Shown here one piece after another: positions 49,419-57,135 of a stretch of 57,305 nucleotides of DNA; position 1 is the first letter of the stretch; each line of letters starts with the position of its first letter. The stretch is from the NCBI GenBank assembly GCA_910587835.1, contig CAJUNQ010000024.1, forward strand, positions 1 through 57,305, in the 5' to 3' direction. A program made the translations under genes and the position numbers. Under the pieces are notes generated by a model. That model made no database searches. It was not told the origin of the DNA and was given only the letters and a program-made list of their open reading frames with translations. This stretch comes from an uncultured Oscillospiraceae bacterium (GTDB taxonomy: Bacteria; Bacillota; Clostridia; Oscillospirales; Acutalibacteraceae).

Positions 49419-52400
49419 TCAGGTCAGCAGGGCGCTGCGCCCGCTGGCCCGGGTCATGCGGTTCTGCTCCTGGGTGACAGTTTTGCCCAGCACATGCCGG
49501 TCCACCATAATGATGTGCCCTGCCCGCACCGCGTCCAGAATGGCCTGCAGCAGGCCCGTGTTGTCCCCACCGGCCTCCTCCCGGACAATCCGCCGGATGG
49601 CATCCTCTGTCACCCCGCTCTGGCCGCCTTCTGCGCTGACCACGGACAGAAATTCCCGGCTCTGGGGAATGACCCCGCCCCCGGCCAGCCTGGGGGTGGG
49701 GAGAGAGGAACCAATAAAGGACATCATGCGAGCAGCGTCCGCAGCGGCATTGGTCAGAGTGTAGAACCCGGCGACCGCCTGGGACACGCTTTGCATAATA
49801 CCGTCAGACATGCGGCGGACATTTTCAACAACGCCGTCGACAGCAAAGGATATACTCTCTCCCATGCTGGAAAAGGACGACAGGACAAGCTTGTACAGAG
49901 TCGCAAAAGACATGGCCGCTGCCTGGGATATTCTCTGCCATACGGTCGTAAGGTCCAGTTCTATCATTTTCCAGGTCTCGGCAGTGACAGCCCGAAGGGT
50001 CTTCCATATATCCACAATATCAAGCACATCGGAGAAAGTTCCTATAACCCCGTCCGCCATGCTGTTGATGGAGTTATCCACCATCCGCTGGTTTTCCTCC
50101 ACGCCCACAGCAGTTCCCTCCACAATGCCCAGGCCGATAATGTCCCGGAACAGACGGGAGGGGGAGTTGATGCCCAAGACGTTCTTTGCGGCCTGCAAAG
50201 AGTTGTACGCCGCGTTGGCCACCGAGTTTGCCAGCGCCGCTGCCTTGGCCCGCACGCCGGCAGAAATGCCCTCTACAATATTGGAGCCCAGCCCATACCA
50301 GCCCAGGCCCTGAACCGTTGCTTTTGCAGAATTGAGGGGCGTGGTAATGGCGCTTGACACCTTGCTGAAATTGTCCTGAACGCTCTTGAGGGCAAACCCC
50401 GCCTGTGCCCCCACCTTGATGGCAATGGCGTCCATCTTCTGGTCGGTCTCCCGCTGGCTGTCCCGCCAGGCGCCGGTGATTTTGTCCTTGATCTGGGTGA
50501 ATTTGTCTGTAGCGGTGGAGTTTAACCCCTCCCAGGCTGTGGTCAATCCCTGAGAAATATCGCCCCATACCGTATCAGTGGATGCTTGCGCATTGTTCCA
50601 TTCTGTGGAAATTGCTTCTTGTGTTTCATGGAACTTGGAGCCCGCAGTTTTCCCGATTTCACCCCATACAGAACCCAGTCCCTGGGATATGGCACCCCAT
50701 GTGGTTTCTGTGTCGGTCTGAGTATTGTGCCAGGTGTCAGTGACTGTGGTTTTCGTTCTTTCAGCCCCGGTGGCAGACGTTGTTTGCACATTCTGCCAGG
50801 TAGTCGACAAGCCGGAATGAATGAGCGACCAGGTTTTTTCGGTTTCCGTCCGGGTGCCGCTCCACTCTTTGGCCGTGGTGCTTCGGACCGCGCTGGCCTT
50901 TACGTTGGTGGTCCGGGTTATCCCACCCCATACCTTTGCAACCGTTGACTCTGCCGCGTCCATCTCGCTTTTGACGCTCCGCCCTGCTCCCTGCATGTTG
51001 GTCTCAACAGCTTTTCGGGTATCGTCAGTTTTGGTGGAGGTAATGTGAAAAACATCGTCCCAGAAGTCTCCGGTTCCCTTCAGGGCTCTTTCCAGCAATT
51101 CTCCGATAGGCCCAAGAGCATCCATGATTCCTTGGAGAAGCCCGGCAATAATGTCGCCGCCCGCCTGCTCTATCCGTGTTCTGAAATAGCCGCCCTCTGT
51201 AAGCCCCAGACCCTTCAGGAAGGGGTCGATGATATGGGTGGCAATCCACTCCACAATGCCCAGCATAGCTTTTTTACAGCCGTTTTGAATACCAACCCAG
51301 ACATTCCCGCCAGCCTCCTCGATCTCATTTTGAAAAAATCCAATGGAATCGAGCAGACCGTTTGCAATCGCCTCGGCAATGGCGTCAGTAACTCCCAGTA
51401 CAATTTCACCAGCGGCCCTTACCGCCGCGCCCAAAGCCTCATACAGCTTAGATACTGTAGCACCCCAGTCATGTTTCCCAATTGCTTCTATGAGGCCTGA
51501 GGCCATCTCTTTTGCAATTTTGTACCATTCCAAACCCTCCAACAGGCCGATCAAAAGGTCAAGTGCGCCGTCAATGGCATTCAGGAGGGTATCTGCCAGG
51601 CTTTTTAGCAGTTCATACCAATCCACGCCATTGATTGCCTCGGCAACATTTCTGCCCAGCCCATTCCAATCGAATGTCTTTATTCCTGTGTTCAAGCCTT
51701 TCAAAGCACCCTGAAACAGGGTAGACAACCAAGACCCTAATTCTCTCCAAGGAACTACTTCCATGGCGCTATTCAGCGCTGTTGCAATACCTGAGCCTAT
51801 CTCCTCAAATGGTATTCCAGAGGTTACTCTTGAAAGGAACATTAACGCAGTAGAAAACAGGCTCCCCAAGGTCTGCCCGATTCCTGCCCACGGGATGTTA
51901 TGTATTCCGTTATTCAGCCCATTTTTTATGCTGTCCGCAGTTTTTTTCCAGTTGAATCTTTGGACAAATCCGTCCACAAGCTTCTTTCCGCCGTTCAATG
52001 CGCCAATTATTACGTCAAACGCGCCTGAAATGGCCTTGTCCCACTCTATATTGTTCAGAACTTCAGCGAGATTGCTGCCGATTTTATCCCACTCAATTTT
52101 CTCGTTGATGGTTTCCAGAATGCTGGCGTGCCAGCCCTCCACCATAGAGTTGAACGCGTTTGCCAGCTTTTCCGGCTCCAGATTAGTAATAAAGCCCGCC
52201 AGCGTCTCAAGGCCAATTTTAAAGCCCGCCCACAGCAGCTGGCCGAACTCATACCATCTGACTCTATCTACCAAGCCGTTAAAGCACGTGGACAGACTGG
52301 CCCCCATTTTGTCCCACTCAAAGGTGGTAATAAAGGGGATCACCAGAGCTAACGCCAAATTTATCCCTTCACCTAAAGCCCGGCCCAACAGGTCCCAGTC

Positions 52401-52487
52401 AATTTTCTCGTTCAGTCCGTTAAACTGCCTTGCAATCTCCTCGCTTATATATTCGACCTTCTCTAACACGCCGGGAAAAGTAAGCAT
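49419..52487 (-). CDS. Phage tail tape-measure protein, N-terminus missing
   Basis: 1022 residues. It is made of amphipathic repeats with a W-D-K-I/W-D-x-x-G rhythm (EWDKIGSNLAEVLNN, FDWNGLGRNVAEAING), then a threonine-rich coiled part (TTWQNVQTTSATGAERTKTT) and a membrane-active SPSRLFRDIIGLGIVEGTAV motif typical of tape-measure proteins. The usual conserved N-terminal tape-measure domain is absent, no ribosome binding site precedes ATG 52487, and an in-frame stop lies 6 codons before. So the 5' end was cut at about 52,490. It sets tail length in an intact phage. Confidence 0.8.
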   Translation of the reverse strand: MLTFPGVLEKVEYISEEIARQFNGLNEKIDWDLLGRALGEGINLALALVIPFITTFEWDKMGASLSTCFNGLVDRVRWYEFGQLLWAGFKIGLETLAGFITNLEPEKLANAFNSMVEGWHASILETINEKIEWDKIGSNLAEVLNNIEWDKAISGAFDVIIGALNGGKKLVDGFVQRFNWKKTADSIKNGLNNGIHNIPWAGIGQTLGSLFSTALMFLSRVTSGIPFEEIGSGIATALNSAMEVVPWRELGSWLSTLFQGALKGLNTGIKTFDWNGLGRNVAEAINGVDWYELLKSLADTLLNAIDGALDLLIGLLEGLEWYKIAKEMASGLIEAIGKHDWGATVSKLYEALGAAVRAAGEIVLGVTDAIAEAIANGLLDSIGFFQNEIEEAGGNVWVGIQNGCKKAMLGIVEWIATHIIDPFLKGLGLTEGGYFRTRIEQAGGDIIAGLLQGIMDALGPIGELLERALKGTGDFWDDVFHITSTKTDDTRKAVETNMQGAGRSVKSEMDAAESTVAKVWGGITRTTNVKASAVRSTTAKEWSGTRTETEKTWSLIHSGLSTTWQNVQTTSATGAERTKTTVTDTWHNTQTDTETTWGAISQGLGSVWGEIGKTAGSKFHETQEAISTEWNNAQASTDTVWGDISQGLTTAWEGLNSTATDKFTQIKDKITGAWRDSQRETDQKMDAIAIKVGAQAGFALKSVQDNFSKVSSAITTPLNSAKATVQGLGWYGLGSNIVEGISAGVRAKAAALANSVANAAYNSLQAAKNVLGINSPSRLFRDIIGLGIVEGTAVGVEENQRMVDNSINSMADGVIGTFSDVLDIVDIWKTLRAVTAETWKMIELDLTTVWQRISQAAAMSFATLYKLVLSSFSSMGESISFAVDGVVENVRRMSDGIMQSVSQAVAGFYTLTNAAADAARMMSFIGSSLPTPRLAGGGVIPQSREFLSVVSAEGGQSGVTEDAIRRIVREEAGGDNTGLLQAILDAVRAGHIIMVDRHVLGKTVTQEQNRMTRASGRSALLT

Positions 52488-52526
52488 GGGCGCTGGGGTG
52501 GGTCAGCAGCAGCAGAGGGACCAGAA

Positions 52527-53090
52527 GTGACACGCAGCGCCTTTGCCGCCCGGATTCTGGATATCCAGACCGGCAGCGCTTTCGCCGTGCCCCTCACTGT
52601 CACGGTAGACCCGGGTGCGGTGGTGACTGCCGCCAACGGCAGCGAGGCGGTCTCCGGCACAGCGGGAGAGGAGGGTGTTGTGGTGCTTACCCTCACCGCG
52701 CCCGGGCTGTGGACTGTGACCGGGACGCTGGGGGATGTGGAGAAGTCCACTACTGTGGAGGTGGCGGATGGGTACAGTGCAAAGTTTAGCCTCACTTCCC
52801 GGCTGCCGGAGGGGTACATTGTCGTGGACTATATCAGCAACCCAAATCTGGGATATATCCAAGCCGCAGGGATTCCTGAAAATATTACAGGTCATACCAT
52901 CGACATGCAGGCAGACTTTTCCGAATCCGGCTCCGGAGCTGTAATGGGGAATGTCTATGATTACCGGCGCAGGTCTACTGCCACTGGGTCCGCTAAATAT
53001 TCCTGTACCCAAGCGGTCACTTATTTCTCTAAGTACAATTCTGAACTATCTTTGTACATGAAGCAAAATTTCATATTCAACCAAACTTGA
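52527..53090 (+). CDS. Tail-fibre-like fragment with Ig-like domain
   Basis: 187 residues. GSAFAVPLTVTVDPGAVVTA and LWTVTGTLGDVEKSTTVEVA match the Ig-like domain at the end of the reversed tail fibre (LTVTVDVGAVVTARNGS, QWTVTAVRG), roughly two-thirds alike by eye at the DNA level, and here it runs on into GYSAKFSLTSRLPEGYIVVD. GTG at 52527 is a guess; the frame is open further upstream. The end, SLYMKQNFIFNQT, looks random and is probably past a frameshift. Confidence 0.55.
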   Translation: MTRSAFAARILDIQTGSAFAVPLTVTVDPGAVVTAANGSEAVSGTAGEEGVVVLTLTAPGLWTVTGTLGDVEKSTTVEVADGYSAKFSLTSRLPEGYIVVDYISNPNLGYIQAAGIPENITGHTIDMQADFSESGSGAVMGNVYDYRRRSTATGSAKYSCTQAVTYFSKYNSELSLYMKQNFIFNQT

Positions 53091-53280
53091 GTTTGAGTCT
53101 TTTAAGCAGGCCTGCAAATCCCAGGGCGCGGCCATTACCGACAGCATGACCGACGAGGAGGTTCTGGCGGCCATTGAGGCCTTTGAGGACAACCCTCCTG
53201 ACCCCGGCCCTTCGGTGGAGGAGCGCACCGCCGCCGCGCTGGAATTTCTCGCCATGAGCAGTCTGCCCGACAATCCCTAA
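53062..53280 (+). pseudogene. Start-less small phage gene (XkdX-like)
   Basis: A frame without an ATG near its beginning encodes LEFESFKQACKSQGAAITDS then MTDEEVLAAIEAFE and ends ALEFLAMSSLPDNP, typical of the short proteins placed after tail-fibre genes. A stop at 53059-53061 closes the frame upstream. It overlaps the end of the fibre fragment in a different frame, so part was lost or shifted. Confidence 0.55.
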
Positions 53281-53292
53281 GGAGGTGTAATT

Positions 53293-53703
53293 ATGAGCTA
53301 TGACATCATTAAACGGAAGCCTGTTTGTAAGCTCTGCAATAAGCTTGTTCTGAGCCAGTCTGTCACCTTTACCGGCGGAAATCTGGTGGTCAATCTGCCC
53401 GCCGGGTCCTACAACAACGGCGAGAAGTACTGTATTGTGGTGGCCCAGGCCATTCCGGACGCCGCTACCATCAACGCCCCGGTGGTGGTCACCATTGGCA
53501 CGGGTACAGAGCTCTACCCCCTCACCAACCGCTGCTGTGCCCAGGTCACAGCCTGCGGCATCCGCACCCGGGCCCGCTATTCTACAGTGGTCTCCACCAG
53601 TGCGACAGGGGGCAGCTTCCGGCTGTTGGGCAGCGCCTGTCCCTGTCCCACCAACCGCCTGAACGCCATCAACGGGACTGCTCCGGCGGCTCCCACGACG
53701 TAA
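53293..53703 (+). CDS. Hypothetical prophage-associated protein
   Basis: 136 residues with a beta-rich pattern. KRKPVCKLCNKLVLSQSVTF, LPAGSYNNGEKYCIVVAQAI and TNRCCAQVTACGIRTRARYS are seen; eight cysteines suggest disulfides or metal. I have the impression of similar proteins near tail genes in gut Clostridia but cannot name a family. RBS AAGGAGG is 6 bases before ATG. The gene is intact and is followed by another with an equally strong site. Confidence 0.65.
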   Translation: MSYDIIKRKPVCKLCNKLVLSQSVTFTGGNLVVNLPAGSYNNGEKYCIVVAQAIPDAATINAPVVVTIGTGTELYPLTNRCCAQVTACGIRTRARYSTVVSTSATGGSFRLLGSACPCPTNRLNAINGTAPAAPTT

Positions 53704-53715
53704 GGAGGCGCTGAT

Positions 53716-54522
53716 ATGAAATGGCTCACAAGAATGATGTTGGCTAACCCCCGCCGGGAGGACCAGAGACGGGACGGACAGAGAGAACTGGGGTTTGCCG
53801 GTTATGGGGACGGCCAGCCGGAAGACCGTTTTCGGGACCGTCGGGGGCGGGAACACTACGACAATGGCCGGTACGCGCCTCGGAACGATTACAACAGGGA
53901 TTGGGACCCGCCCCGATACGGCGGCAAGTACAACGGGGAGAGGCCCATGGGCAGCCGGTATCCCCACCCGGAAAAGACCGGGAACCCCTATTACCCCGAC
54001 CCCAGGTTCATGCCTTATTTTGACGGAGGGAGGGGCCCGGAGAGAGAGGTGCAGCCTGTAAGAATGAACAAGATCGGATTTTCTATGGACGGCGAGCTGG
54101 AAAGATATCCGGATGAGTTCCGGGACTACCGGTCCACGGTGGAGCACCCCAGAATGGATGAGATGCAGGCCCGGAAGGGGAGCTTTATGGCTGGGCACAG
54201 CGCGGGTGAGGCGGTGCGCCCCATGGACAAGGAGACTGCCGAGGCCTGGACCCGCCGCATGAAAAACGAGGACGGCACCACAGGCCCCCACTGGACGATG
54301 GAGCAGACCAAGCAGGTCCAGAGCCAGAAGGGTATTGACTGGGACCCGGTGGAGTTCTGGGCCGCTATGAATATGATCTACTCTGACTACAGCAAGGTCG
54401 CAAAAAAGCTCAACATAAACAGCGCGGAGTTTTATGCCTGCATGGCAGAGGCCTTTCTGGACGACAAGGACGCCCAGCCGGATAAGCTGGCGAGGTACTA
54501 TCAGTATATCGTGAAGCGGTAA
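53716..54522 (+). CDS. Hypothetical protein, Arg/Tyr/Asp-rich N-terminus
   Basis: 268 residues. Residues 10-110 are of low complexity, rich in R, D, Y, G and P (DRFRDRRGREHYDNGRYAPR), probably disordered. The C-terminal 100 residues form a conserved helical domain: TAEAWTRRMKNEDGTTGPHW, QVQSQKGIDWDPVEFWAAMN and FYACMAEAFLDDKDAQPDKL. I recall this domain in proteins next to phage tail clusters of gut Firmicutes, with unknown role. ATG after AAGGAGG. A terminator follows, so this is the end of the remnant. Confidence 0.65.
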   Translation: MKWLTRMMLANPRREDQRRDGQRELGFAGYGDGQPEDRFRDRRGREHYDNGRYAPRNDYNRDWDPPRYGGKYNGERPMGSRYPHPEKTGNPYYPDPRFMPYFDGGRGPEREVQPVRMNKIGFSMDGELERYPDEFRDYRSTVEHPRMDEMQARKGSFMAGHSAGEAVRPMDKETAEAWTRRMKNEDGTTGPHWTMEQTKQVQSQKGIDWDPVEFWAAMNMIYSDYSKVAKKLNINSAEFYACMAEAFLDDKDAQPDKLARYYQYIVKR

Positions 54523-54527
54523 AAGGA

Positions 54528-54560
54528 GCGGCCCCCTGGTAAAGGAGGCCGCTTTTTTTC
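54528..54560 (+). terminator. Rho-independent terminator of the prophage end
   Basis: GCGGCCCCCTggtaAAGGAGGCCGC followed by TTTTTTT. Confidence 0.85.
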
Positions 54561-54636
54561 GATTTGAGAGGGCGAAGCAGGAATTTCAGTGATTTTTGCG
54601 TTACTAACAGGTTACTAACAAATTAAAGGAGTTCGA

Positions 54637-54678
54637 GAAAAGAAAAACCCCGGAAACCGCATGGTTTCTAGGGTTTTT
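54637..54678 (-). terminator. Terminator of tRNA-Val
   Basis: Minus strand CCCTAGAAACC-atgc-GGTTTCCGGGG then TTTTTC, directly after the tRNA. Confidence 0.85.
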
Positions 54679-54679
54679 A

Positions 54680-54756
54680 TGGTGGGCGCTAACGGACTTG
54701 AACCGCTGACCCCCTGCACGTCAAGCAGGTGCTCTAGCCAGCTGAGCTAAGCGCCC
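54680..54756 (-). tRNA. tRNA-Val (anticodon GAC)
   Basis: Read on the minus strand: acceptor GGGCGCT with GCGCCC, D arm AGCTCAGCTGGCTAGAGC, anticodon arm CCTGC-TTGACGT-GCAGG with GAC at 34-36, T arm GCGGTTCAAGTCCGT-like, then A and an encoded CCA. All four arms pair. It reads GUC/GUU codons. It lies next to the right end of the prophage remnant, a common integration site, and GTTACTAACA is repeated twice just outside (54599-54620). Confidence 0.97.
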
Positions 54757-54889
54757 TTACAAGAGAATATTATACACCATCCTTCTCTGAAATGCAAGTC
54801 CTTTTTCAGCTTTTTTTCGTATTTTTTGCTCTGGGGACGGGACCATAGAGCCTTATGGGGAAACAGCCCCCCTTTTGAAAAAACCGCAA

Positions 54890-54930
54890 AAGGACCCCAG
54901 GCCATACATGGTACAGCCTGCGGTCCTGGT
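54890..54930 (-). terminator. Terminator of the hydrolase operon
   Basis: Minus strand GGACCGCAGGCTGTAC-cat-GTATGGCCTGGGGTCC then TTTTGCGGTTTTTTC. Confidence 0.75.
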
Positions 54931-54961
54931 GGGAGGGATATTTCCGGCCTTCAGGCAGGTG

Positions 54962-55894
54962 CTACAGCTGGCTGTCCTCCAGCCGCTGGTTCAGCCAGGC
55001 CAGCACATCGGCATACACCTGCTCCTTGCCCTTTTCGTTGAGCACCTCATGGCGCATACCAGGGTAGAGCTTCAGCCGCACGTCCCGCAGCCCGGCACCC
55101 AGCAGCCAGTCGGCCACCTGGCGGGGGCCCTCGCCATAGCGGCCTACCGGGTCCTGGTCTCCGGCAATCAGCAGCACAGGCAGTTCCTTGGGCACCTGCC
55201 GGGCCCATTGAAGGGAGGAGATCTCTCCCAGCCCGGTAAACAGGTCCCGATAGCCTGCGGCAGTGAAGGGAAAATTGCTGAGAGGGTCAGCCTCAAAGTC
55301 CCGGCACACACTGTCATCGGTAGACAGCCAGGCAGAGGCGTTCACCGGGCTTTCGATGCGCCGGTTGTACCCAGCGGTGGCCAGGGCGTTCAGCCGGTCC
55401 CCTCGGGAGTGGGGGCCCAGAAGCCTCAGCTGCAGGCCAGCCAGGGCCTTGCCTGCGGGAACGCCGGGGTTTTTACCCATTGTACCGCAAAGAACACACC
55501 CCCTAAGCCCCTGCCCATACCGGATCAGGTAGGACCGGGCCAGAAAGGAGCCCATACTGTGGCCCATCAACAGCACCGGCAGGCCGGGGTAGTCCTCCAT
55601 TGCCTGGCCGGTCAGGGTTTTCAGGTCGCTGACCACATGCTCCCACCCGTTTTCGTCGGCAAAATGGCCCTTAATCTGGGCCGAGCGGCCATGCCCGGCG
55701 TGGTCGTTCATATAGACGGCAAAGCCGTTCTCAGCCAAAAAGCGGGCAAAATGGCCATACCGGCCGCTGTGCTCGGCCATGCCGTGGGCAATCACCAGCA
55801 GGGCCCGGGGAGCCCCATCCACCCAGCGGCGGGAGAAGATCCGCCCCCAGCCGCTGCTGGCCGGGCGGAACCATTCCTTCACTTCAACAGACAT
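54962..55894 (-). CDS. Alpha/beta hydrolase, monoacylglycerol lipase / lysophospholipase-like
   Basis: 310 residues. The nucleophile elbow is VLLMGHSMGSFLARSYLI (near 110), with the aspartate in LIAGDQDPVGRYGE (near 240) and the histidine in YPGMRHEVLNEKGKEQ (near 275). VIAHGMAEHSGRYGHFARFL is the block that sets monoacylglycerol lipases and lysophospholipases apart. No signal peptide, so it works in the cytoplasm on lipid esters. It starts 12 bases after the acetyltransferase stop and so is the second gene of a pair. Confidence 0.93.
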   Translation of the reverse strand: MSVEVKEWFRPASSGWGRIFSRRWVDGAPRALLVIAHGMAEHSGRYGHFARFLAENGFAVYMNDHAGHGRSAQIKGHFADENGWEHVVSDLKTLTGQAMEDYPGLPVLLMGHSMGSFLARSYLIRYGQGLRGCVLCGTMGKNPGVPAGKALAGLQLRLLGPHSRGDRLNALATAGYNRRIESPVNASAWLSTDDSVCRDFEADPLSNFPFTAAGYRDLFTGLGEISSLQWARQVPKELPVLLIAGDQDPVGRYGEGPRQVADWLLGAGLRDVRLKLYPGMRHEVLNEKGKEQVYADVLAWLNQRLEDSQL

Positions 55895-55906
55895 GCTGCG
55901 CCTCCT

Positions 55907-57112
55907 TTAGAAAAGGTCCAGAATATGACAGGGCTTGGAATAGAACACCTGCCCAAGAGCCGGGCTGGGCCGGTGGACCTGAACCCCTAGGGTATAGGCC
56001 AGGCTGGCCCCGTCCCGGGCTCCGCCCAGCAGCACGGCCAGGTCCCCCACATCCAGGGTGACGTCCGGGGCCTCGTTGGTGGGATCCACCTGGTTGGGCT
56101 GTCCGGGGGCAAAGCAGAGGGCAAAGCTCCTGTTGTTCTCAGGGATGATGCTGTCCGTCACCCCCAGCACCAACCGGCCCTCGCCTTGGCAGCGGCAAAG
56201 CTCCAACAGGGCTCTGGCATTGACAGCCCGGGCCATGCCGTTGAGCACAGAGCTGCAATTCATGCCGCTGAGCTCAGGGAGCAGCGCGGTCAGGTCTATA
56301 TGGGCAGGCACGCAGAACTGGATATCCTCAAAGTTGGCGATAAATGCTGTGCGGACAAAGCCCAGCAGACCCATAAGGGCCTGGGGGCTGGCAAACAGAA
56401 ACGCGTCCTTTGATGAGAACTCCGGCACACAGTGGAGGGTATCCTTCTGCCGGGTGCCCACCAAAAAGCCGCCGGGCGCACCTGCGCTGTCATACCACAC
56501 AAAGACCCAGCGCTTAGCCGCCAGGGGCTGATCTCCCTCTAAGGCCTTATCAAAGGTCTCCCGCAGGCAGGAGAAGTTCACGTCTCCATACATTTTGTTA
56601 TAGACCTCCAACAGGGGGGCAAGGCTGTCCCCAGGGAACAGCTGCCGGACCGTGCCCTCCACCTGGGGCAGGGCACGCAAATCCTGAAGCCTCACCGTCC
56701 AGCGGACGGTCCGGGCGGCAGAGGCAAAGCCGAACTGTCTATAATAAGCAGTGCTGAAGGGGTACAGGTGGGAGAGCGCGTAGCCCTCGCTGTACAGGTC
56801 CCGCAGAGAGGCCTCCATGCAGGCCCGAATGGCCCCGCCCCGGCGGTGTGTGGGCAGCGTAGCCACGCCGCCTACCCCGCCCATTTTGACAATATGGCCG
56901 TCAAAGCGCACCTCCTTATGGTTCATCACCAGAGAGGCCGCAGGAGGCTCCCCCTCCTGGGAGAAAGCGCCATAAAGCGCCTCCTTGGGGTTGACCTCCG
57001 CAGCCGCAGCCTTTTCCTGTTCCTTCTCAAACTCAAAGGGGCTCTCAAAGGCCACAGCCATATTCAGCCCCGCCCTCCAATACTCCCCCGGCGCCAACTT
57101 CCTAGCAAACAC
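55907..57112 (-). CDS. Eis-like GNAT acetyltransferase
   Basis: 401 residues from GTG 57112 (GTG 57121 also open). The tandem-GNAT layout of the Eis family is visible. RKLAPGEYWRAGLNMAVAFE starts it, and acetyl-CoA binding is seen in GGVATLPTHRRGGAIRACME near 85-100. YPFSTAYYRQFGFASAA follows, then a second GNAT-like part and a C-terminal sterol-carrier-like domain (PDVTLDVGDLAVLLGGARDG). The end HILDLF has a C-terminal carboxylate, which in Eis acts in catalysis. Such enzymes acetylate amines, including some aminoglycosides; that activity is not shown here. Confidence 0.85.
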   Translation of the reverse strand: MFARKLAPGEYWRAGLNMAVAFESPFEFEKEQEKAAAAEVNPKEALYGAFSQEGEPPAASLVMNHKEVRFDGHIVKMGGVGGVATLPTHRRGGAIRACMEASLRDLYSEGYALSHLYPFSTAYYRQFGFASAARTVRWTVRLQDLRALPQVEGTVRQLFPGDSLAPLLEVYNKMYGDVNFSCLRETFDKALEGDQPLAAKRWVFVWYDSAGAPGGFLVGTRQKDTLHCVPEFSSKDAFLFASPQALMGLLGFVRTAFIANFEDIQFCVPAHIDLTALLPELSGMNCSSVLNGMARAVNARALLELCRCQGEGRLVLGVTDSIIPENNRSFALCFAPGQPNQVDPTNEAPDVTLDVGDLAVLLGGARDGASLAYTLGVQVHRPSPALGQVFYSKPCHILDLF

Positions 57113-57135
57113 TCCAACCACTTCCTTTTTTTAAT

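Larger units (their letters stand above)
46519..52490. other. Reversed ~6-kb tail-gene block
   Basis: Five tail genes here are on the minus strand, while flanking phage genes (XhlA and holin to the left, tail-fibre fragment and small phage genes to the right) are on the plus strand. Both edges cut genes: holin and tail fibre on the left, tape measure on the right. I read this as an inversion or other rearrangement within a prophage. No recombinase gene and no clear inverted repeat at the edges were found. Confidence 0.6.

Noticed and set aside
46480..52500. Invertase-driven phase-variable tail switch
   Set aside because: No serine or tyrosine recombinase gene is in the window and no short inverted sites were found at the two edges. 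Inversion by homology stays possible and is reported as such.
52527..53700. Diversity-generating retroelement acting on the tail fibre
   Set aside because: No reverse transcriptase, no template repeat with adenine-specific changes, and no C-type lectin-like fold at the fibre end.
54590..54630. Prophage attachment site at tRNA-Val
   Set aside because: The doubled GTTACTAACA next to the tRNA is suggestive, but no matching copy was found at the left edge of the remnant and no integrase is present.
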